Origin: Neobacillus sp. PS3-40 | GTDB taxonomy: Bacteria > Bacillota > Bacilli > Bacillales > Cytobacillaceae | Assembly: GCF_030915485.1 (NCBI RefSeq) | Contig: NZ_CP133266.1 | Location: forward strand, 2,422,001 to 2,486,000 | Length of the DNA stretch: 64,000 bases | Reading direction: 5' to 3' | Part shown: one piece after another, positions 18,786-31,696 of the stretch | Layout: each line of letters begins with the position of its first letter | Numbering within the stretch: position 1 is the stretch's first letter | Made by a program: the position numbers and the translations under genes | Notes under the pieces: generated by a model | The model's database searches: none | Told to the model about the DNA's origin: nothing | Seen by the model: the letters and a program-made list of their open reading frames with translations, nothing else

Positions 18786-21700
18786 TTGACAGGTCAACTA
18801 GTTCAGTATGGACGACACCGCCAACGAAGAAGTTACGCGCGAATCAGTGAAGTTTTAGAATTACCAAATCTTATTGAAATCCAAACCTCTTCATATCAAT
18901 GGTTTCTTGATGAGGGATTGCGTGAAATGTTTCAGGATATTTCACCGATTGAAGACTTTACTGGTAACCTATCACTAGAATTTATTGATTACAGCCTTGG
19001 CGAACCAAAGTATGCAGTTAAGGAATCAAAAGAACGGGACGTTACATACTCCGCACCATTGCGTGTGAAAGTGCGTCTTGTGAACAAAGAAACTGGCGAA
19101 GTAAAAGACCAGGATGTTTTTATGGGTGATTTCCCGCTGATGACTGAAACAGGCACATTTGTCATTAATGGGGCAGAACGTGTTATTGTTTCCCAGTTAG
19201 TACGCTCTCCGAGTGTTTACTTCAGTGGAAAACTTGATAAAAACGGTAAAAGAGGATTTACAGCTACTGTGATTCCGAACCGCGGCGCTTGGCTGGAATA
19301 TGAAACAGACGCCAAAGACGTCGTATATGTCAGAATCGATCGTACTCGGAAGCTGCCCGTTACGGTTCTTTTGCGTGCGTTAGGGTTCGGCTCTGATCAA
19401 GAAATCATTGAGTTGATTGGAGATAATGAGTATATTCGAAATACGCTTGAGAAGGACAATACTGAAAGTGTTGATAAAGCGCTTCTTGAAATTTATGAGC
19501 GTCTCCGTCCAGGTGAACCGCCAACAGTTGAGAATGCTAAGAGTTTATTAATGTCTAGATTCTTTGATCCTAAGCGCTATGACTTGGCTAATGTAGGTCG
19601 CTATAAAATTAATAAAAAGCTTCATATTAAAAATCGTTTATTTAATCAACGTCTAGCAGAATCTCTCGTTGATCCTGAAACTGGTGAAATTATTGCAGAA
19701 AAGGATACTCTGCTTGATCGTCGTACTTTAGATCGCATTTTGCCAGCACTTCAAAAGAATATTAATTTTAATACTTTTCATCCAAGCGGTGGTGTAGTAT
19801 CGGAGGAAATCCTTCTTCAAGGTATAAAAATTTATGCTCCGAATGATGAAAATGAAAAAGTAATTAATGTAATGGGCAATGCCTATGTTGTTGAAGAAAT
19901 AAAAAATATTTCACCGTCTGATATTATTGCGTCGATCAGCTATTTCTTCAATTTATTGCATGGTGTTGGTGATACGGATGATATCGACCATTTAGGAAAT
20001 AGACGTATTCGTTCTGTTGGAGAATTGCTGCAAAATCAGTTCCGAATTGGTTTATCTCGGATGGAACGTGTTGTTCGTGAAAGAATGTCCATTCAAGATA
20101 CAGCAACAATTACACCACAGCAATTGATCAACATTCGACCTGTGATTGCTTCAATTAAAGAATTCTTTGGAAGCTCTCAATTATCACAGTTCATGGATCA
20201 AACGAATCCACTCGCAGAATTAACGAATAAGCGCCGGTTATCTGCCTTAGGACCAGGTGGATTAACACGTGAACGTGCCGGAATGGAAGTACGTGATGTT
20301 CACTACTCTCACTACGGACGGATGTGTCCGATTGAAACACCTGAAGGACCAAACATCGGTTTGATTAACTCTTTATCTTCATATGCAAAAGTAAATCGAT
20401 TCGGTTTTATCGAAACACCTTATCGTCGTATTGATCCTGATACAGGGAAGGTAACAAGTCGTATTGATTATCTAACTGCGGATGAAGAAGATAACTACGT
20501 TGTTGCACAGGCGAATGCTCGTCTTAGTGATGACGGTTCCTTCGTTGATGATGAAGTTGTTGCTCGTTTCCGTGGTGAAAATACCGTTGTAATGCGTGAT
20601 CGTGTTGACTATATGGATGTTTCGCCGAAGCAGGTTGTTTCTGCTGCGACTGCGTGTATTCCGTTCTTAGAAAACGATGACTCCAACCGTGCTTTAATGG
20701 GAGCGAACATGCAGCGTCAAGCGGTTCCTCTTATGCAACCGGAAGCACCAAGAGTTGGAACAGGTATGGAATATGTATCTGGTAAGGACTCTGGGGCAGC
20801 TGTCATTTGTAAACGTGAAGGAATTGTTGAACATGTTGAAGCCCGCGAAATTTGGGTTCGCCGTATAGTTGAAGTAGATGGCCAAGAGATAAAAGGCGAT
20901 CTTGATAAATATCGTCTACTAAAATTTGTCCGTTCTAACCAAGGAACATGTTATAACCAGCGTCCAATTGTTGCTGTTGGAAATCGTGTAACAAAAGGTG
21001 AAATTCTTGCTGACGGTCCATCAATGGAGTTAGGTGAGCTTGCGCTTGGTCGAAATGTCTTAGTTGCATTTATGACATGGGATGGCTATAACTATGAGGA
21101 TGCCATCATCATGAGTGAACGACTTGTTAAAGATGATGTTTATACATCGATCCATATTGAAGAATACGAATCAGAATCTCGAGATACAAAGCTAGGACCA
21201 GAAGAAATAACGCGGGATATTCCAAACGTGGGCGAAGATGCTCTTCGCAATTTGGATGAACGTGGAATTATCCGTACTGGAGCAGAAGTGAAAGACGGAG
21301 ATCTTCTTGTCGGTAAAGTAACTCCAAAAGGAGTAACGGAACTAACAGCCGAAGAGAGATTGCTTCATGCCATCTTTGGTGAAAAGGCTCGCGAAGTGCG
21401 TGATACGTCCTTGCGTGTACCTCATGGTGGCGGCGGTATTGTTCATGATGTAAAAGTATTCAATCGTGAAGACGGTGACGAGCTTCCACCGGGTGTTAAC
21501 CAACTTGTTCGTGTATATATCGTGCAAAAGCGTAAAATTCACGAAGGTGATAAGATGGCTGGACGACATGGTAACAAGGGTGTAATTTCTCGTATTCTTC
21601 CTGAAGAGGATATGCCTTATCTTCCAGATGGTACACCTGTAGATATCATGTTAAACCCATTAGGGGTTCCATCTCGTATGAATATTGGTCAGGTATTAGA

Positions 21701-22346
21701 ACTACACCTTGGAATGGCAGCGAGAGCGTTAGGAATTTATGTTGCTACCCCTGTATTTGATGGAGCGCGCGAGGAAGATGTTTGGTCAACGATTCAAGAA
21801 GCAGGAATGGCTAGAGATGCTAAAACTGTTCTTTATGATGGTCGTTCGGGTGAACCATTCGATAATCGTGTTTCTGTCGGTGTTATGTACATGATTAAAT
21901 TGGCACACATGGTTGATGATAAACTTCATGCTCGTTCAACTGGACCATACTCGCTTGTTACGCAACAGCCTCTTGGCGGTAAAGCACAATTTGGCGGTCA
22001 GCGTTTTGGTGAGATGGAAGTTTGGGCACTTGAAGCATATGGAGCAGCATACACACTTCAAGAAATTCTTACAGTTAAATCCGATGATGTTGTCGGTCGT
22101 GTAAAAACGTATGAAGCCATCGTGAAGGGTGAAAATGTTCCAGAACCAGGTGTTCCTGAATCATTTAAAGTATTAATTAAAGAGCTTCAGAGTCTTGGTT
22201 TAGATGTAAAGATTCTATCCGGTGATGAAAAAGAAATAGAAATGCGTGATACAGAAGATGATGAAGACTTACAGCAAGTCGACACGTTTAATATTGTATC
22301 AGAATCACAAAACCTTGAATCCGAAAAAGTCGGTTCAAAAGAGTAA
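18786..22346 (+). CDS. rpoB: DNA-directed RNA polymerase subunit beta
   Basis: Catalytic beta subunit, 1186 residues from TTG 18786 ([19 protein letters not shown], with GAGGGG eight bases before). All conserved blocks are present, including the rifampicin region [20 protein letters not shown] and the GEKAREVRD and RHGNKGV regions. Residue 481 is Asn (codon AAT at 20226-20228) in [15 protein letters not shown], where E. coli has His526 and S. aureus His481. The acidic C-terminal tail is typical of Bacillus. rpoC follows after 86 bases that include a GCGCAC/GTGCGC hairpin. Confidence 0.98.
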   Translation: MTGQLVQYGRHRQRRSYARISEVLELPNLIEIQTSSYQWFLDEGLREMFQDISPIEDFTGNLSLEFIDYSLGEPKYAVKESKERDVTYSAPLRVKVRLVNKETGEVKDQDVFMGDFPLMTETGTFVINGAERVIVSQLVRSPSVYFSGKLDKNGKRGFTATVIPNRGAWLEYETDAKDVVYVRIDRTRKLPVTVLLRALGFGSDQEIIELIGDNEYIRNTLEKDNTESVDKALLEIYERLRPGEPPTVENAKSLLMSRFFDPKRYDLANVGRYKINKKLHIKNRLFNQRLAESLVDPETGEIIAEKDTLLDRRTLDRILPALQKNINFNTFHPSGGVVSEEILLQGIKIYAPNDENEKVINVMGNAYVVEEIKNISPSDIIASISYFFNLLHGVGDTDDIDHLGNRRIRSVGELLQNQFRIGLSRMERVVRERMSIQDTATITPQQLINIRPVIASIKEFFGSSQLSQFMDQTNPLAELTNKRRLSALGPGGLTRERAGMEVRDVHYSHYGRMCPIETPEGPNIGLINSLSSYAKVNRFGFIETPYRRIDPDTGKVTSRIDYLTADEEDNYVVAQANARLSDDGSFVDDEVVARFRGENTVVMRDRVDYMDVSPKQVVSAATACIPFLENDDSNRALMGANMQRQAVPLMQPEAPRVGTGMEYVSGKDSGAAVICKREGIVEHVEAREIWVRRIVEVDGQEIKGDLDKYRLLKFVRSNQGTCYNQRPIVAVGNRVTKGEILADGPSMELGELALGRNVLVAFMTWDGYNYEDAIIMSERLVKDDVYTSIHIEEYESESRDTKLGPEEITRDIPNVGEDALRNLDERGIIRTGAEVKDGDLLVGKVTPKGVTELTAEERLLHAIFGEKAREVRDTSLRVPHGGGGIVHDVKVFNREDGDELPPGVNQLVRVYIVQKRKIHEGDKMAGRHGNKGVISRILPEEDMPYLPDGTPVDIMLNPLGVPSRMNIGQVLELHLGMAARALGIYVATPVFDGAREEDVWSTIQEAGMARDAKTVLYDGRSGEPFDNRVSVGVMYMIKLAHMVDDKLHARSTGPYSLVTQQPLGGKAQFGGQRFGEMEVWALEAYGAAYTLQEILTVKSDDVVGRVKTYEAIVKGENVPEPGVPESFKVLIKELQSLGLDVKILSGDEKEIEMRDTEDDEDLQQVDTFNIVSESQNLESEKVGSKE

Positions 22347-22432
22347 TTTCTAGCTGTAGCGCACCACGTTGTGCGCTTCCGCTTTTAATGCAATAAGGGT
22401 AAAACCTGGAGATCAAAAGGGAGGTAGGCCCC

Positions 22433-25400
22433 TTGCTGGATGTTAATAATTTTGAGTATATGAAAATAGGTCTTGCTTCACCATTAAAAATTCGTTCATG
22501 GTCTTTTGGAGAAGTGAAAAAGCCAGAAACCATCAACTATCGTACATTAAAACCTGAGAAAGATGGTTTATTCTGTGAACGGATTTTTGGTCCAACAAAG
22601 GACTGGGAATGTCATTGTGGAAAATATAAACGCGTCCGTTATAAAGGCGTTGTTTGCGATCGTTGCGGAGTAGAAGTAACAAGGGCAAAAGTCCGTCGCG
22701 AACGCATGGGTCACATTGAATTAGCAGCTCCTGTTTCACACATTTGGTATTTTAAAGGAATTCCAAGCCGAATGGGACTTGTACTTGATATGTCCCCGCG
22801 GGCTTTAGAGGAAATCATTTACTTTGCTTCTTATGTTGTGACTGAATCTGGAGATACTGCGCTTGAAAAGAAACAACTTCTATCTGAAAAAGAATACCGT
22901 GCATATCGCGATAAGTACGGAAATAAGTTTCAAGCAGCCATGGGTGCAGAAGCCATTAAAAAATTACTTTCAGATATTGATTTAAATAAAGAAGTTGATT
23001 TTTTAAAGGAAGAATTAAAAACAGCTCAAGGTCAGCGTAGAACACGCGCAATTAAACGCCTTGAAGTTCTAGAAGCTTTCCGTAATTCTGGAAATGAACC
23101 TTCATGGATGATTCTAGATGTACTTCCGGTCATTCCTCCAGAACTTCGTCCAATGGTCCAATTGGATGGCGGAAGATTTGCAACATCTGACTTGAATGAT
23201 CTTTATCGTCGCGTTATTAACCGTAACAATCGTCTTAAACGTTTATTAGATCTTGGAGCCCCAAGCATTATCGTTCAAAATGAAAAACGGATGCTTCAAG
23301 AAGCGGTAGACGCATTGATTGATAACGGCCGCCGTGGTCGCCCTGTTACAGGTCCTGGTAACCGTCCATTAAAGTCACTTTCACATATGTTAAAAGGTAA
23401 GCAAGGACGTTTCCGTCAAAACTTGCTTGGTAAACGTGTGGACTACTCAGGTCGTTCCGTTATTGTTGTTGGTCCGAATCTTAAAATGTATCAATGTGGA
23501 CTCCCTAAAGAGATGGCTATTGAACTCTTTAAGCCATTTGTTATGAAGGAATTAGTCGAAAAGGGTTTAGCGCATAATATTAAATCTGCTAAGCGTAAAA
23601 TCGAAAGACTATCACCTGAGGTTTGGGATGTTCTTGAAGACGTAATAAGGGAGCATCCGGTGTTGTTGAACCGTGCCCCAACATTGCATAGATTAGGAAT
23701 TCAGGCGTTTGAGCCTACAATTGTAGAAGGTCGTGCAATTCGCCTTCACCCACTCGTATGTACTGCATATAATGCTGACTTTGATGGTGACCAAATGGCT
23801 GTTCACGTACCGCTTTCATCTGAAGCTCAAGCGGAAGCACGCATGCTTATGCTTGCTGCACAAAATATCTTGAATCCTAAAGATGGTAAACCAGTTGTTA
23901 CACCTTCACAGGATATGGTGCTTGGTAACTACTACCTGACCTTGGAAAGAGAAGGTTCAATTGGTGAAGGAATGATTTTTAAAGATAGAAACGAAGCATT
24001 AATTGCCTATAATAATGGATATGTTCACTTCCATACACGTGTTGCAATTCATGCAGGATCATTAAATAATGAAACCTTTACTGAAGAACAAAACAAGAAA
24101 TTACTAATTACAACAGTAGGAAAACTTATATTTAATGAAATCTTGCCAAAGTCATTCCCGTATATCAATGAACCAACAAGAGACAACTTAGAAGTAGAAA
24201 CACCTGCAAAATACTTTGTTGAAAGAGGGGAAAATGTATTAGCGCGAATTAAAGAAATGCCGCTAGTCGATCCTTTCAAAAAGAAAATCCTTGGAAATAT
24301 CATTGCAGAAGTATTTAAACGTTTCAAAATTACTGAAACGTCTAAGATGCTTGACCGTATGAAAGACCTTGGATTCAAGTATTCAACAAAAGCTGGTATT
24401 ACAGTTGGTGTAGCTGATATCGTTGTTCTTGGTGAAAAACAAGAAATTCTCCATGAAGCTCAAAATAAAGTGGATAATGTTATGAAACAGTTTAGACGCG
24501 GATTAATTACCGAGGAAGAACGTTATGATCGTGTAATTTCAATCTGGAGCCAAGCTAAAGATGTTATTCAAGGAAAGCTGATGAATTCCTTGAATAAAAC
24601 AAATCCAATCTTCATGATGAGTGATTCCGGAGCCCGTGGTAATGCCTCGAACTTTACGCAGCTTGCTGGTATGCGTGGTCTAATGGCTAACCCGGCTGGA
24701 CGTATTATTGAATTGCCAATCAAATCAAGTTTCCGTGAAGGTTTAACAGTATTAGAGTACTTTATCTCTACTCATGGTGCTCGTAAAGGTCTTGCGGATA
24801 CAGCTCTTAAAACAGCGGATTCAGGTTATTTAACACGTCGTCTTGTTGACGTAGCTCAAGATGTTATTGTAAGGGAAGATGATTGTGGAACAGACCGCGG
24901 TCTAGTAATCAAAGCCCTAAAAGATGGCACCGAAATAATTGAACCATTAGATGAACGTTTAATTGGTCGCTATGCACGTAGAGGGATTAAACATCCTGAA
25001 ACAAAGGCTGTTATCGTTCCGGAAAATGGTCTAATTACAGAGGATCTTGCTGAGGTTATTGTTGGATTAGGTATAGAAGAAGTTACCATCCGCTCTGCAT
25101 TTACATGTAACACTCGTCATGGTGTATGTAAGAAGTGTTATGGTCGTAACTTAGCAACTGGACAAGAAGTTGAGGTGGGTGAAGCGGTTGGTATTATCGC
25201 TGCTCAATCAATCGGTGAGCCAGGAACACAGTTAACGATGCGTACGTTCCATACAGGTGGTGTTGCGGGAGACGATATTACACAAGGTCTACCACGTATC
25301 CAAGAAATTTTTGAAGCTCGTAATCCTAAAGGTGTTGCGGTTATTTCAGAGATTGATGGTGTTGTAGTAGGTATCAGTGAAGGTAAAGATCGTCAACATG

Positions 25401-26032
25401 AAATTGTTGTGCAAGGTGACGTTGAATCACGGACATATAATGCACCGTATACTGCTCGATTGAGAGTTGCTGTCAATGATCGTGTTGAACGTGGTGAAGA
25501 GTTAACAGAGGGATCAATTGACCCTAAAGAATTAATTAAAGTCAAAGACGTTAGTGCTGTCCAAGAATACTTGCTACGTGAAGTTCAAAAGGTTTATCGT
25601 ATGCAAGGGGTTGAAATTGGCGATAAGCACGTCGAAGTAATGGTAAGACAAATGCTTCGTAAAGTTCGAGTTAGTGACGCGGGTGAAACAGATGTACTTC
25701 CAGGTACACTTCTTGATATTCACCAGTTTACTGATGCGAACGAAAAGGCATTATTAAGTGGGAAGTTACCTGCGACTGGACGTCCAGTTTTACTTGGTAT
25801 TACAAAGGCGTCGCTTGAAACAGATTCCTTCTTATCAGCTGCTTCTTTCCAGGAAACTACAAGGGTTCTTACGGATGCCGCTATCAAAGGCAAACGCGAT
25901 GAATTGCTTGGCTTGAAAGAAAATGTTATCATTGGTAAGCTTGTCCCTGCCGGAACGGGTATGCCTCGCTATCGTAGAGCAGAACCAGTTTTAAGGGATA
26001 CAACTTCAGAAGAAACAATTACAATTGATTGA
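22433..26032 (+). CDS. rpoC: DNA-directed RNA polymerase subunit beta'
   Basis: 1199 residues starting at TTG 22433 ([17 protein letters not shown]) after GGGAGG. The N-terminal zinc site has Cys60, Cys62, Cys75 and Cys78. The catalytic magnesium loop NADFDGDQM lies near 447, and a second zinc cluster ([13 protein letters not shown]) lies near 895. Forms core polymerase with RpoB and RpoA. A GTGCTTGCT/AGCGAGCAC hairpin follows at 26050. Confidence 0.98.
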   Translation: MLDVNNFEYMKIGLASPLKIRSWSFGEVKKPETINYRTLKPEKDGLFCERIFGPTKDWECHCGKYKRVRYKGVVCDRCGVEVTRAKVRRERMGHIELAAPVSHIWYFKGIPSRMGLVLDMSPRALEEIIYFASYVVTESGDTALEKKQLLSEKEYRAYRDKYGNKFQAAMGAEAIKKLLSDIDLNKEVDFLKEELKTAQGQRRTRAIKRLEVLEAFRNSGNEPSWMILDVLPVIPPELRPMVQLDGGRFATSDLNDLYRRVINRNNRLKRLLDLGAPSIIVQNEKRMLQEAVDALIDNGRRGRPVTGPGNRPLKSLSHMLKGKQGRFRQNLLGKRVDYSGRSVIVVGPNLKMYQCGLPKEMAIELFKPFVMKELVEKGLAHNIKSAKRKIERLSPEVWDVLEDVIREHPVLLNRAPTLHRLGIQAFEPTIVEGRAIRLHPLVCTAYNADFDGDQMAVHVPLSSEAQAEARMLMLAAQNILNPKDGKPVVTPSQDMVLGNYYLTLEREGSIGEGMIFKDRNEALIAYNNGYVHFHTRVAIHAGSLNNETFTEEQNKKLLITTVGKLIFNEILPKSFPYINEPTRDNLEVETPAKYFVERGENVLARIKEMPLVDPFKKKILGNIIAEVFKRFKITETSKMLDRMKDLGFKYSTKAGITVGVADIVVLGEKQEILHEAQNKVDNVMKQFRRGLITEEERYDRVISIWSQAKDVIQGKLMNSLNKTNPIFMMSDSGARGNASNFTQLAGMRGLMANPAGRIIELPIKSSFREGLTVLEYFISTHGARKGLADTALKTADSGYLTRRLVDVAQDVIVREDDCGTDRGLVIKALKDGTEIIEPLDERLIGRYARRGIKHPETKAVIVPENGLITEDLAEVIVGLGIEEVTIRSAFTCNTRHGVCKKCYGRNLATGQEVEVGEAVGIIAAQSIGEPGTQLTMRTFHTGGVAGDDITQGLPRIQEIFEARNPKGVAVISEIDGVVVGISEGKDRQHEIVVQGDVESRTYNAPYTARLRVAVNDRVERGEELTEGSIDPKELIKVKDVSAVQEYLLREVQKVYRMQGVEIGDKHVEVMVRQMLRKVRVSDAGETDVLPGTLLDIHQFTDANEKALLSGKLPATGRPVLLGITKASLETDSFLSAASFQETTRVLTDAAIKGKRDELLGLKENVIIGKLVPAGTGMPRYRRAEPVLRDTTSEETITID

Positions 26033-26049
26033 TAAATTATAAATCTGTA

Positions 26050-26080
26050 GTGCTTGCTGATAAAGCGAGCACTGCATTTT
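26050..26080 (+). terminator. Likely terminator after rpoC
   Basis: A nine-base stem with one G-T pair (GTGCTTGCT and AGCGAGCAC), a short loop and a modest T tract (GCATTTT). The separate promoter at 26180 supports an end of transcript here. Confidence 0.6.
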
Positions 26081-26179
26081 AAAGAAAGTATGTTTTATAC
26101 TTTCATTTAATAGTTTGTTTTTCACAAATTTTTATCAGCAAGATAAGTCGACAAAACATTTATAAAAATGAAAGTTTAG

Positions 26180-26208
26180 TTGACATCATCTTGTGATGAT
26201 GATAATAT
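26180..26208 (+). promoter_or_regulatory. Promoter of the str operon (ybxF-rpsL-rpsG-fusA-tuf)
   Basis: Consensus TTGACA at 26180-26185, a 17-base spacer and TAATAT at 26203-26208. The spacer contains the inverted TCATC/GATGA pair. It lies 46 bases before the TTG start of the L7Ae-like gene. Confidence 0.85.
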
Positions 26209-26253
26209 ATCAAAGGTGCTCCTATACACCTGTTGCTTTGGAGGATACGATAA

Positions 26254-26502
26254 TTGTCTTATGAAAAAGTATTGCAGGCCAACAATATTATTGTAGGAAC
26301 AAAACAAACAGTGAAAGCCCTTTTGGAAGACAAAGTTATTGAGTTGGTTGTTGCATCTGACGCAGATCCAAAGGTTACTGCTAAAATGATTAACAAAGCT
26401 CTTGATTTAGAAATTCCTGTCCATTACGTAGACTCGATGAAAAAACTCGGAAAAGCGTGTGGAATTAAAGTGGGAGCTTCATCTGTTGCTATTATTCGTT
26501 AA
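26254..26502 (+). CDS. rplGB: L7Ae/YbxF family K-turn RNA-binding protein
   Basis: 82 residues from TTG 26254 after TTGGAGG. The sequence ([32 protein letters not shown]) belongs to the L7Ae/L30e fold that recognises kink-turns; B. subtilis YbxF (also called RplGB) is the homologue at the same position. Its cellular RNA target is not settled. Confidence 0.88.
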   Translation: MSYEKVLQANNIIVGTKQTVKALLEDKVIELVVASDADPKVTAKMINKALDLEIPVHYVDSMKKLGKACGIKVGASSVAIIR

Positions 26503-26606
26503 AAACTGTTTTTGTAGATAGAGAAGTCTGCAAGAACTTTGTTTTTGCAAAAAAATGGACCACCTGGATGTGTGGTCTTACAAAGAAATGAAGGGAGGAT
26601 AATCAA

Positions 26607-27029
26607 ATGCCTACAATTAACCAACTAGTGCGCAAACCTCGTCAATCTAAAGAGGAAAAGTCAAAATCACCAGCACTTAATAAAGGTTATAACAGCTTTA
26701 AAAAGTCTCAAACAAATGTATCTTCACCACAAAAACGTGGAGTATGTACTCGTGTTGGTACAATGACTCCAAAGAAACCAAACTCAGCGTTGCGTAAATA
26801 CGCTCGTGTACGTTTGTCAAATCTAATTGAGGTGACTGCATATATTCCGGGTATTGGCCACAACCTTCAAGAACACAGTGTGGTTCTTATTCGTGGAGGA
26901 CGTGTAAAAGACTTACCAGGGGTACGTTATCACATCGTACGTGGAGCTCTTGATACAGCTGGAGTTAATAACCGTATGCAAAGCCGTTCAAAATATGGTA
27001 CTAAGAGACCAAAAGCACCTAAAAAATAA
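26607..27029 (+). CDS. rpsL: 30S ribosomal protein S12
   Basis: 140-residue decoding-centre protein. The streptomycin region [11 protein letters not shown] has the wild-type lysines and the second loop [12 protein letters not shown] is also unchanged, so no streptomycin-resistance substitution is seen. The 104-base gap upstream contains a small GACCAC/GTGGTC hairpin (26558-26577) without a T-run. Ribosome binding site GGGAGG. Confidence 0.98.
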   Translation: MPTINQLVRKPRQSKEEKSKSPALNKGYNSFKKSQTNVSSPQKRGVCTRVGTMTPKKPNSALRKYARVRLSNLIEVTAYIPGIGHNLQEHSVVLIRGGRVKDLPGVRYHIVRGALDTAGVNNRMQSRSKYGTKRPKAPKK

Positions 27030-27068
27030 ACATATTAAATAGAAGCTTCTTTGAAAGGAGGAAAAAAT

Positions 27069-27539
27069 ATGCCACGTAAAGGTCCTGTAGCAAAAAGAGA
27101 CGTATTACCAGATCCATTATACAACTCGAAATTAGTTACTCGTCTTATCAACAAAATGATGTTAGACGGTAAAAGAGGTAAATCACAAGCTATTCTTTAC
27201 ACTGCATTTGAAACTATTCGTGAACGTTCTGGTAAAGAGCCGATGGAAGTATTTGATGCAGCACTTAAAAATATTATGCCTGTACTTGAGGTTAAAGCAC
27301 GCCGTGTAGGTGGTGCAAACTATCAAGTTCCAATCGAGGTGCGCCCAGACCGCCGTACTACTTTAGGTCTTCGCTGGTTAGTTAACTATGCACGTCTTCG
27401 TGGAGAAAAGACCATGGAAGAGCGTTTAGCTAACGAAATCATGGATGCAGCTAACAATACTGGCGCATCAGTTAAGAAACGTGAAGATACACACAAAATG
27501 GCTGAAGCAAACAAAGCATTTGCTCACTATCGTTGGTAA
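27069..27539 (+). CDS. rpsG: 30S ribosomal protein S7
   Basis: 156 residues from ATG 27069 after AAAGGAGG (an upstream in-frame start at 27051 overlaps the ribosome binding site). Contains [21 protein letters not shown] and the C-terminal [22 protein letters not shown]7 nucleates assembly of the 30S head and contacts the E site. Confidence 0.98.
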   Translation: MPRKGPVAKRDVLPDPLYNSKLVTRLINKMMLDGKRGKSQAILYTAFETIRERSGKEPMEVFDAALKNIMPVLEVKARRVGGANYQVPIEVRPDRRTTLGLRWLVNYARLRGEKTMEERLANEIMDAANNTGASVKKREDTHKMAEANKAFAHYRW

Positions 27540-27587
27540 GATAACCTTCAATAAAAAATTCCTAAAACTAGGAAGGAGAAATACCTA

Positions 27588-29669
27588 ATGGCAAGAGAGT
27601 TCTCCTTAGCGAATACTCGTAATATCGGTATCATGGCACATATTGATGCTGGTAAAACGACTACCACTGAGCGTGTCCTTTATTATACTGGTCGTATTCA
27701 TAAGATTGGTGAAACACATGAAGGCGCATCACAGATGGACTGGATGGAGCAAGAACAAGAACGCGGAATCACAATCACTTCCGCTGCAACAACTGCACAA
27801 TGGCATGGCCACCGTGTAAACATCATTGATACACCAGGACACGTAGACTTCACAATCGAAGTTGAACGTTCTCTTCGTGTACTTGATGGTGCGGTAGCTG
27901 TACTTGATGCACAATCAGGTGTTGAGCCGCAAACTGAAACAGTTTGGCGTCAAGCAACTACTTATGGTGTACCACGTGTAGTATTCGTAAACAAAATGGA
28001 TAAAATCGGCGCTGACTTCTTGTATTCAGTAAATACAATACATGAACGTCTTGGTGCTAATGCACATCCAATTCAGTTACCAATTGGTGCTGAAGATCAG
28101 TTTGAAGCAATCATTGACCTTGTGGAAATGAATGCAGTATTCTACGCAGACGACTTAGGCGAAAATGTAGAAGTGCGTGATATTCCTGAAGAATATTTAG
28201 CACAAGCTAAAGAATATCGTGAAAAGTTAGTTGAAGCAGTAGCGGAGCTTGATGAAGTTCTAATGGAAAAGTATCTTAATGGTGAAGAAATCACTAAAGA
28301 AGAGCTTAAAGCTGGAATTCGTAAAGGTACCGTTAATGTAGAATTCTATCCTGTAATCTGTGGTTCAGCATTTAAAAACAAAGGTGTTCAACTTATGTTA
28401 GATGCAGTTATCGATTATCTTCCTTCTCCATTGGATGTAGCGGCTATTAAAGGTCATGCAGTCGATGATTCAGAAGAAGAAATTGAACGTCACTCTAGTG
28501 ATGAAGAGCCGTTTTCGGCACTTGCATTTAAAGTAATGACGGATCCTTATGTTGGTAAATTAACGTTCTTCCGAGTATACTCGGGTACTTTAGAAGCTGG
28601 AACATATGTTCAAAACTCTACAAAAGGCAAACGCGAGCGCGTTGCACGTATTTTACAAATGCATGCAAATAGCCGTAAAGAAATCTCTACGGTTTACGCT
28701 GGTGACATAGCTGCTGCAGTAGGTCTGAAAGATACAACAACTGGTGATACTCTATGTGATGACAAAAACCTTGTTATCCTAGAGTCAATGGTATTCCCTG
28801 AACCAGTTATTCAACTTTCAGTAGAACCAAAATCTAAAGCAGACCAAGACAAAATGTCTACTGCTTTGCAAAAACTTCAAGAAGAAGATCCATCGTTCCG
28901 TGCACATACAGACCAAGAAACTGGACAAACCATCATTGCTGGTATGGGTGAGCTTCACCTTGATATTATCGTTGACCGTATGCGTCGCGAATTCAAAGTT
29001 GAAGCTAACGTGGGTGCTCCACAGGTTGCATATCGTGAAACATTCCGTGCATCTGCATCAGTTGAAGGTAAGTTTGCTCGTCAATCCGGTGGTCGTGGAC
29101 AGTATGGTCACGTTTGGATCGAATTCTCACCAAATGATGAAGGAAAAGGCTTCGAATTCGTAAACGGCATTGTCGGTGGTGTTGTTCCTCGTGAATACAT
29201 CCCTGCAGTACAAGCTGGTCTTGAAGACTCCCTTGATCGCGGAGTACTTGCTGGATATCCATTAGTTGATATCAAAGCAAGACTTTTTGACGGTTCATAC
29301 CATGATGTTGACTCATCTGAAATGGCATTTAAAATTGCTGCATCTATGGCACTTAAAAATGCAGCTTCCAAGTGTAGTCCCGTTATTCTTGAACCTGTTA
29401 TGAGAGTTGAAGTTACCATTCCTGAAGAATACCTAGGTGATATCATGGGACAACTTACTGCTCGACGCGGCCGCGTTGAAGGTATGGATGCTCGTGGTAA
29501 CGCACAAGTAGTTCGTTCAATGGTTCCACTTTCAGAAATGTTTGGTTACGCTACAGCGCTTCGTTCAAGTACACAAGGTCGTGGAGTATTCTCAATGCAC
29601 TTTGATCACTATGAAGAAGTACCTAAATCTATTTCTGAAGAAATCATCAAAAAAAATAAAGGTGAGTAA
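27588..29669 (+). CDS. fusA: Elongation factor G
   Basis: 693-residue translocation GTPase. G-domain motifs [17 protein letters not shown] and NKMDKIG, then domains II-V including the GGRGQYGHV region of domain IV. Good GAAGGAG ribosome binding site. Followed by a large hairpin before tuf. Confidence 0.98.
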   Translation: MAREFSLANTRNIGIMAHIDAGKTTTTERVLYYTGRIHKIGETHEGASQMDWMEQEQERGITITSAATTAQWHGHRVNIIDTPGHVDFTIEVERSLRVLDGAVAVLDAQSGVEPQTETVWRQATTYGVPRVVFVNKMDKIGADFLYSVNTIHERLGANAHPIQLPIGAEDQFEAIIDLVEMNAVFYADDLGENVEVRDIPEEYLAQAKEYREKLVEAVAELDEVLMEKYLNGEEITKEELKAGIRKGTVNVEFYPVICGSAFKNKGVQLMLDAVIDYLPSPLDVAAIKGHAVDDSEEEIERHSSDEEPFSALAFKVMTDPYVGKLTFFRVYSGTLEAGTYVQNSTKGKRERVARILQMHANSRKEISTVYAGDIAAAVGLKDTTTGDTLCDDKNLVILESMVFPEPVIQLSVEPKSKADQDKMSTALQKLQEEDPSFRAHTDQETGQTIIAGMGELHLDIIVDRMRREFKVEANVGAPQVAYRETFRASASVEGKFARQSGGRGQYGHVWIEFSPNDEGKGFEFVNGIVGGVVPREYIPAVQAGLEDSLDRGVLAGYPLVDIKARLFDGSYHDVDSSEMAFKIAASMALKNAASKCSPVILEPVMRVEVTIPEEYLGDIMGQLTARRGRVEGMDARGNAQVVRSMVPLSEMFGYATALRSSTQGRGVFSMHFDHYEEVPKSISEEIIKKNKGE

Positions 29670-29711
29670 TTGATTTTTACTTATCTTTGAAGTAAAACTA
29701 ATAATGTAAGA

Positions 29712-29752
29712 ATAGAAACTGTAAATTTGGATAACCAATTTACAGTTTCTAT
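29712..29752 (+). other. Long hairpin between fusA and tuf without a U-tract
   Basis: Two 18-base arms (starting ATAGAAACTGTAAATT and ending AATTTACAGTTTCTAT) pair with a single bulged T around a short ATAA loop. What follows is ATAAAAAATATAC, not a T-run, so it does not look like a standard intrinsic terminator. It may act in mRNA processing or stability between EF-G and EF-Tu. Confidence 0.75.
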
Positions 29753-29796
29753 AAAAAATATACTTAATTTTTTATAATTAAAAGGAGGAAATACTA

Positions 29797-30984
29797 ATGG
29801 GTAAAGCTAAATTCGACCGCTCAAAGCCACACGTAAATATTGGTACAATTGGTCACGTTGACCATGGTAAAACTACTTTAACTGCTGCTATCACTTCCGT
29901 ACTTGCAAAAGTAGGGGGAGCAGAAGCACGTGCATACGATCAAATTGATGGTGCACCAGAAGAAAGAGAACGTGGAATCACAATTTCAACTGCACACGTT
30001 GAATATGAAACTGCTACTCGTCACTACGCACACGTTGACTGCCCAGGACACGCTGACTATGTTAAAAACATGATCACTGGAGCAGCTCAAATGGACGGCG
30101 GTATTCTAGTAGTATCTGCTGCTGACGGCCCAATGCCTCAAACTCGTGAGCACATCCTTCTATCTCGTCAAGTAGGTGTACCTTACCTTGTTGTATTCAT
30201 GAACAAGTGTGACATGGTTGATGATGAAGAATTGCTTGAATTAGTTGAAATGGAAATTCGCGATCTTCTATCTGAATATGACTTCCCTGGTGATGACATT
30301 CCAGTTATCAAAGGTTCAGCTCTTAAAGCATTAGAAGGCGAAGCTGAATGGGAAGCAAAAATCGACGAGCTTATGGCTGCAGTTGATGAATATATCCCAA
30401 CACCAACTCGTGACACTGACAAACCATTCATGATGCCAGTTGAGGATGTATTCTCAATCACAGGTCGTGGAACAGTTGCTACAGGACGTGTTGAGCGTGG
30501 TGTAGTTAAAGTTGGAGACGTTGTTCAAATCGTTGGTTTCACTGAAGAGCCAAAGAGCACAACTGTAACTGGAGTTGAAATGTTCCGTAAGCTTCTTGAT
30601 TTTGCTGAAGCTGGTGACAACATCGGTGCTCTTCTTCGCGGAGTTGCTCGTGAGGAAGTTGAACGTGGACAAGTATTAGCTAAACCAGGTACAATTACTC
30701 CACATACTAAGTTCAAAGCACAAGTATATGTGTTAACAAAAGAAGAAGGTGGACGTCATACTCCATTCTTCACAAACTATCGTCCACAATTCTATTTCCG
30801 TACTTCTGATATTACTGGTATTTGTAATCTTCCAGAAGGCGTTGAAATGGTAATGCCTGGTGACCACGTTGAAATAACTGTTGAAGTTATTGCTCCTGTT
30901 GCGATCGAAGAAGGAACTAAGTTCTCTATTCGTGAAGGCGGACGTACTGTTGGGTCAGGCTCAATTACAACAATTATGGAATAA
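29797..30984 (+). CDS. tuf: Elongation factor Tu
   Basis: 395-residue GTPase that delivers aminoacyl-tRNA. Motifs [10 protein letters not shown] (about 19-28), [12 protein letters not shown] and [10 protein letters not shown], with domains 2 and 3 complete to GSITTIME. Strong AAAGGAGGAAA ribosome binding site and codon use of a highly expressed gene. A clear terminator follows. Confidence 0.98.
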   Translation: MGKAKFDRSKPHVNIGTIGHVDHGKTTLTAAITSVLAKVGGAEARAYDQIDGAPEERERGITISTAHVEYETATRHYAHVDCPGHADYVKNMITGAAQMDGGILVVSAADGPMPQTREHILLSRQVGVPYLVVFMNKCDMVDDEELLELVEMEIRDLLSEYDFPGDDIPVIKGSALKALEGEAEWEAKIDELMAAVDEYIPTPTRDTDKPFMMPVEDVFSITGRGTVATGRVERGVVKVGDVVQIVGFTEEPKSTTVTGVEMFRKLLDFAEAGDNIGALLRGVAREEVERGQVLAKPGTITPHTKFKAQVYVLTKEEGGRHTPFFTNYRPQFYFRTSDITGICNLPEGVEMVMPGDHVEITVEVIAPVAIEEGTKFSIREGGRTVGSGSITTIME

Positions 30985-31002
30985 TTACTATTCAGTATTA
31001 AA

Positions 31003-31033
31003 AACAGGTGGATGACGATCCACCTGTTTTTTT
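31003..31033 (+). terminator. Intrinsic terminator after tuf
   Basis: ACAGGTGGAT pairs with ATCCACCTGT around a three- to four-base loop, followed by seven T residues. It closes the str operon. Confidence 0.95.
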
Positions 31034-31116
31034 ATGTCAATATATAATAGAAGAAAGTAATCACGTAGTAACAATTAACGGCCAGAATAGAAATAGGGCT
31101 GTATTAAATTTATTAC

Positions 31117-31145
31117 TTGTAAACAAAGCTTAAACTCGATATAAT
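31117..31145 (+). promoter_or_regulatory. Upstream promoter (P1) of the S10 operon
   Basis: TTGTAA at 31117-31122, a 17-base spacer and a perfect TATAAT at 31140-31145. About 205 bases before rpsJ. Confidence 0.75.
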
Positions 31146-31185
31146 AGATCAAGTGTGCAAGACATAAAGTTTTATCACGAATGTC

Positions 31186-31214
31186 TTGCGTTTGTTTTAT
31201 TTTTTATGTATAAT
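31186..31214 (+). promoter_or_regulatory. Downstream promoter (P2) of the S10 operon
   Basis: TTGCGT at 31186-31191, a 17-base T-rich spacer and TATAAT at 31209-31214. Between P1 and P2 lies a GCAAGACA/TGTCTTGC stem followed by a T-rich stretch, which could stop P1 transcripts. Confidence 0.7.
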
Positions 31215-31219
31215 AGACG

Positions 31220-31657
<438 letters not shown>

Positions 31658-31696
31658 TAAAAATAAAAGAACAAAAAATTAGGAGGTGTGACTTAA

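Noticed and set aside
26607-27029. Streptomycin-resistance change in rpsL
   Set aside because: The key lysines in [11 protein letters not shown] and the GRVKDLPG loop are wild-type.
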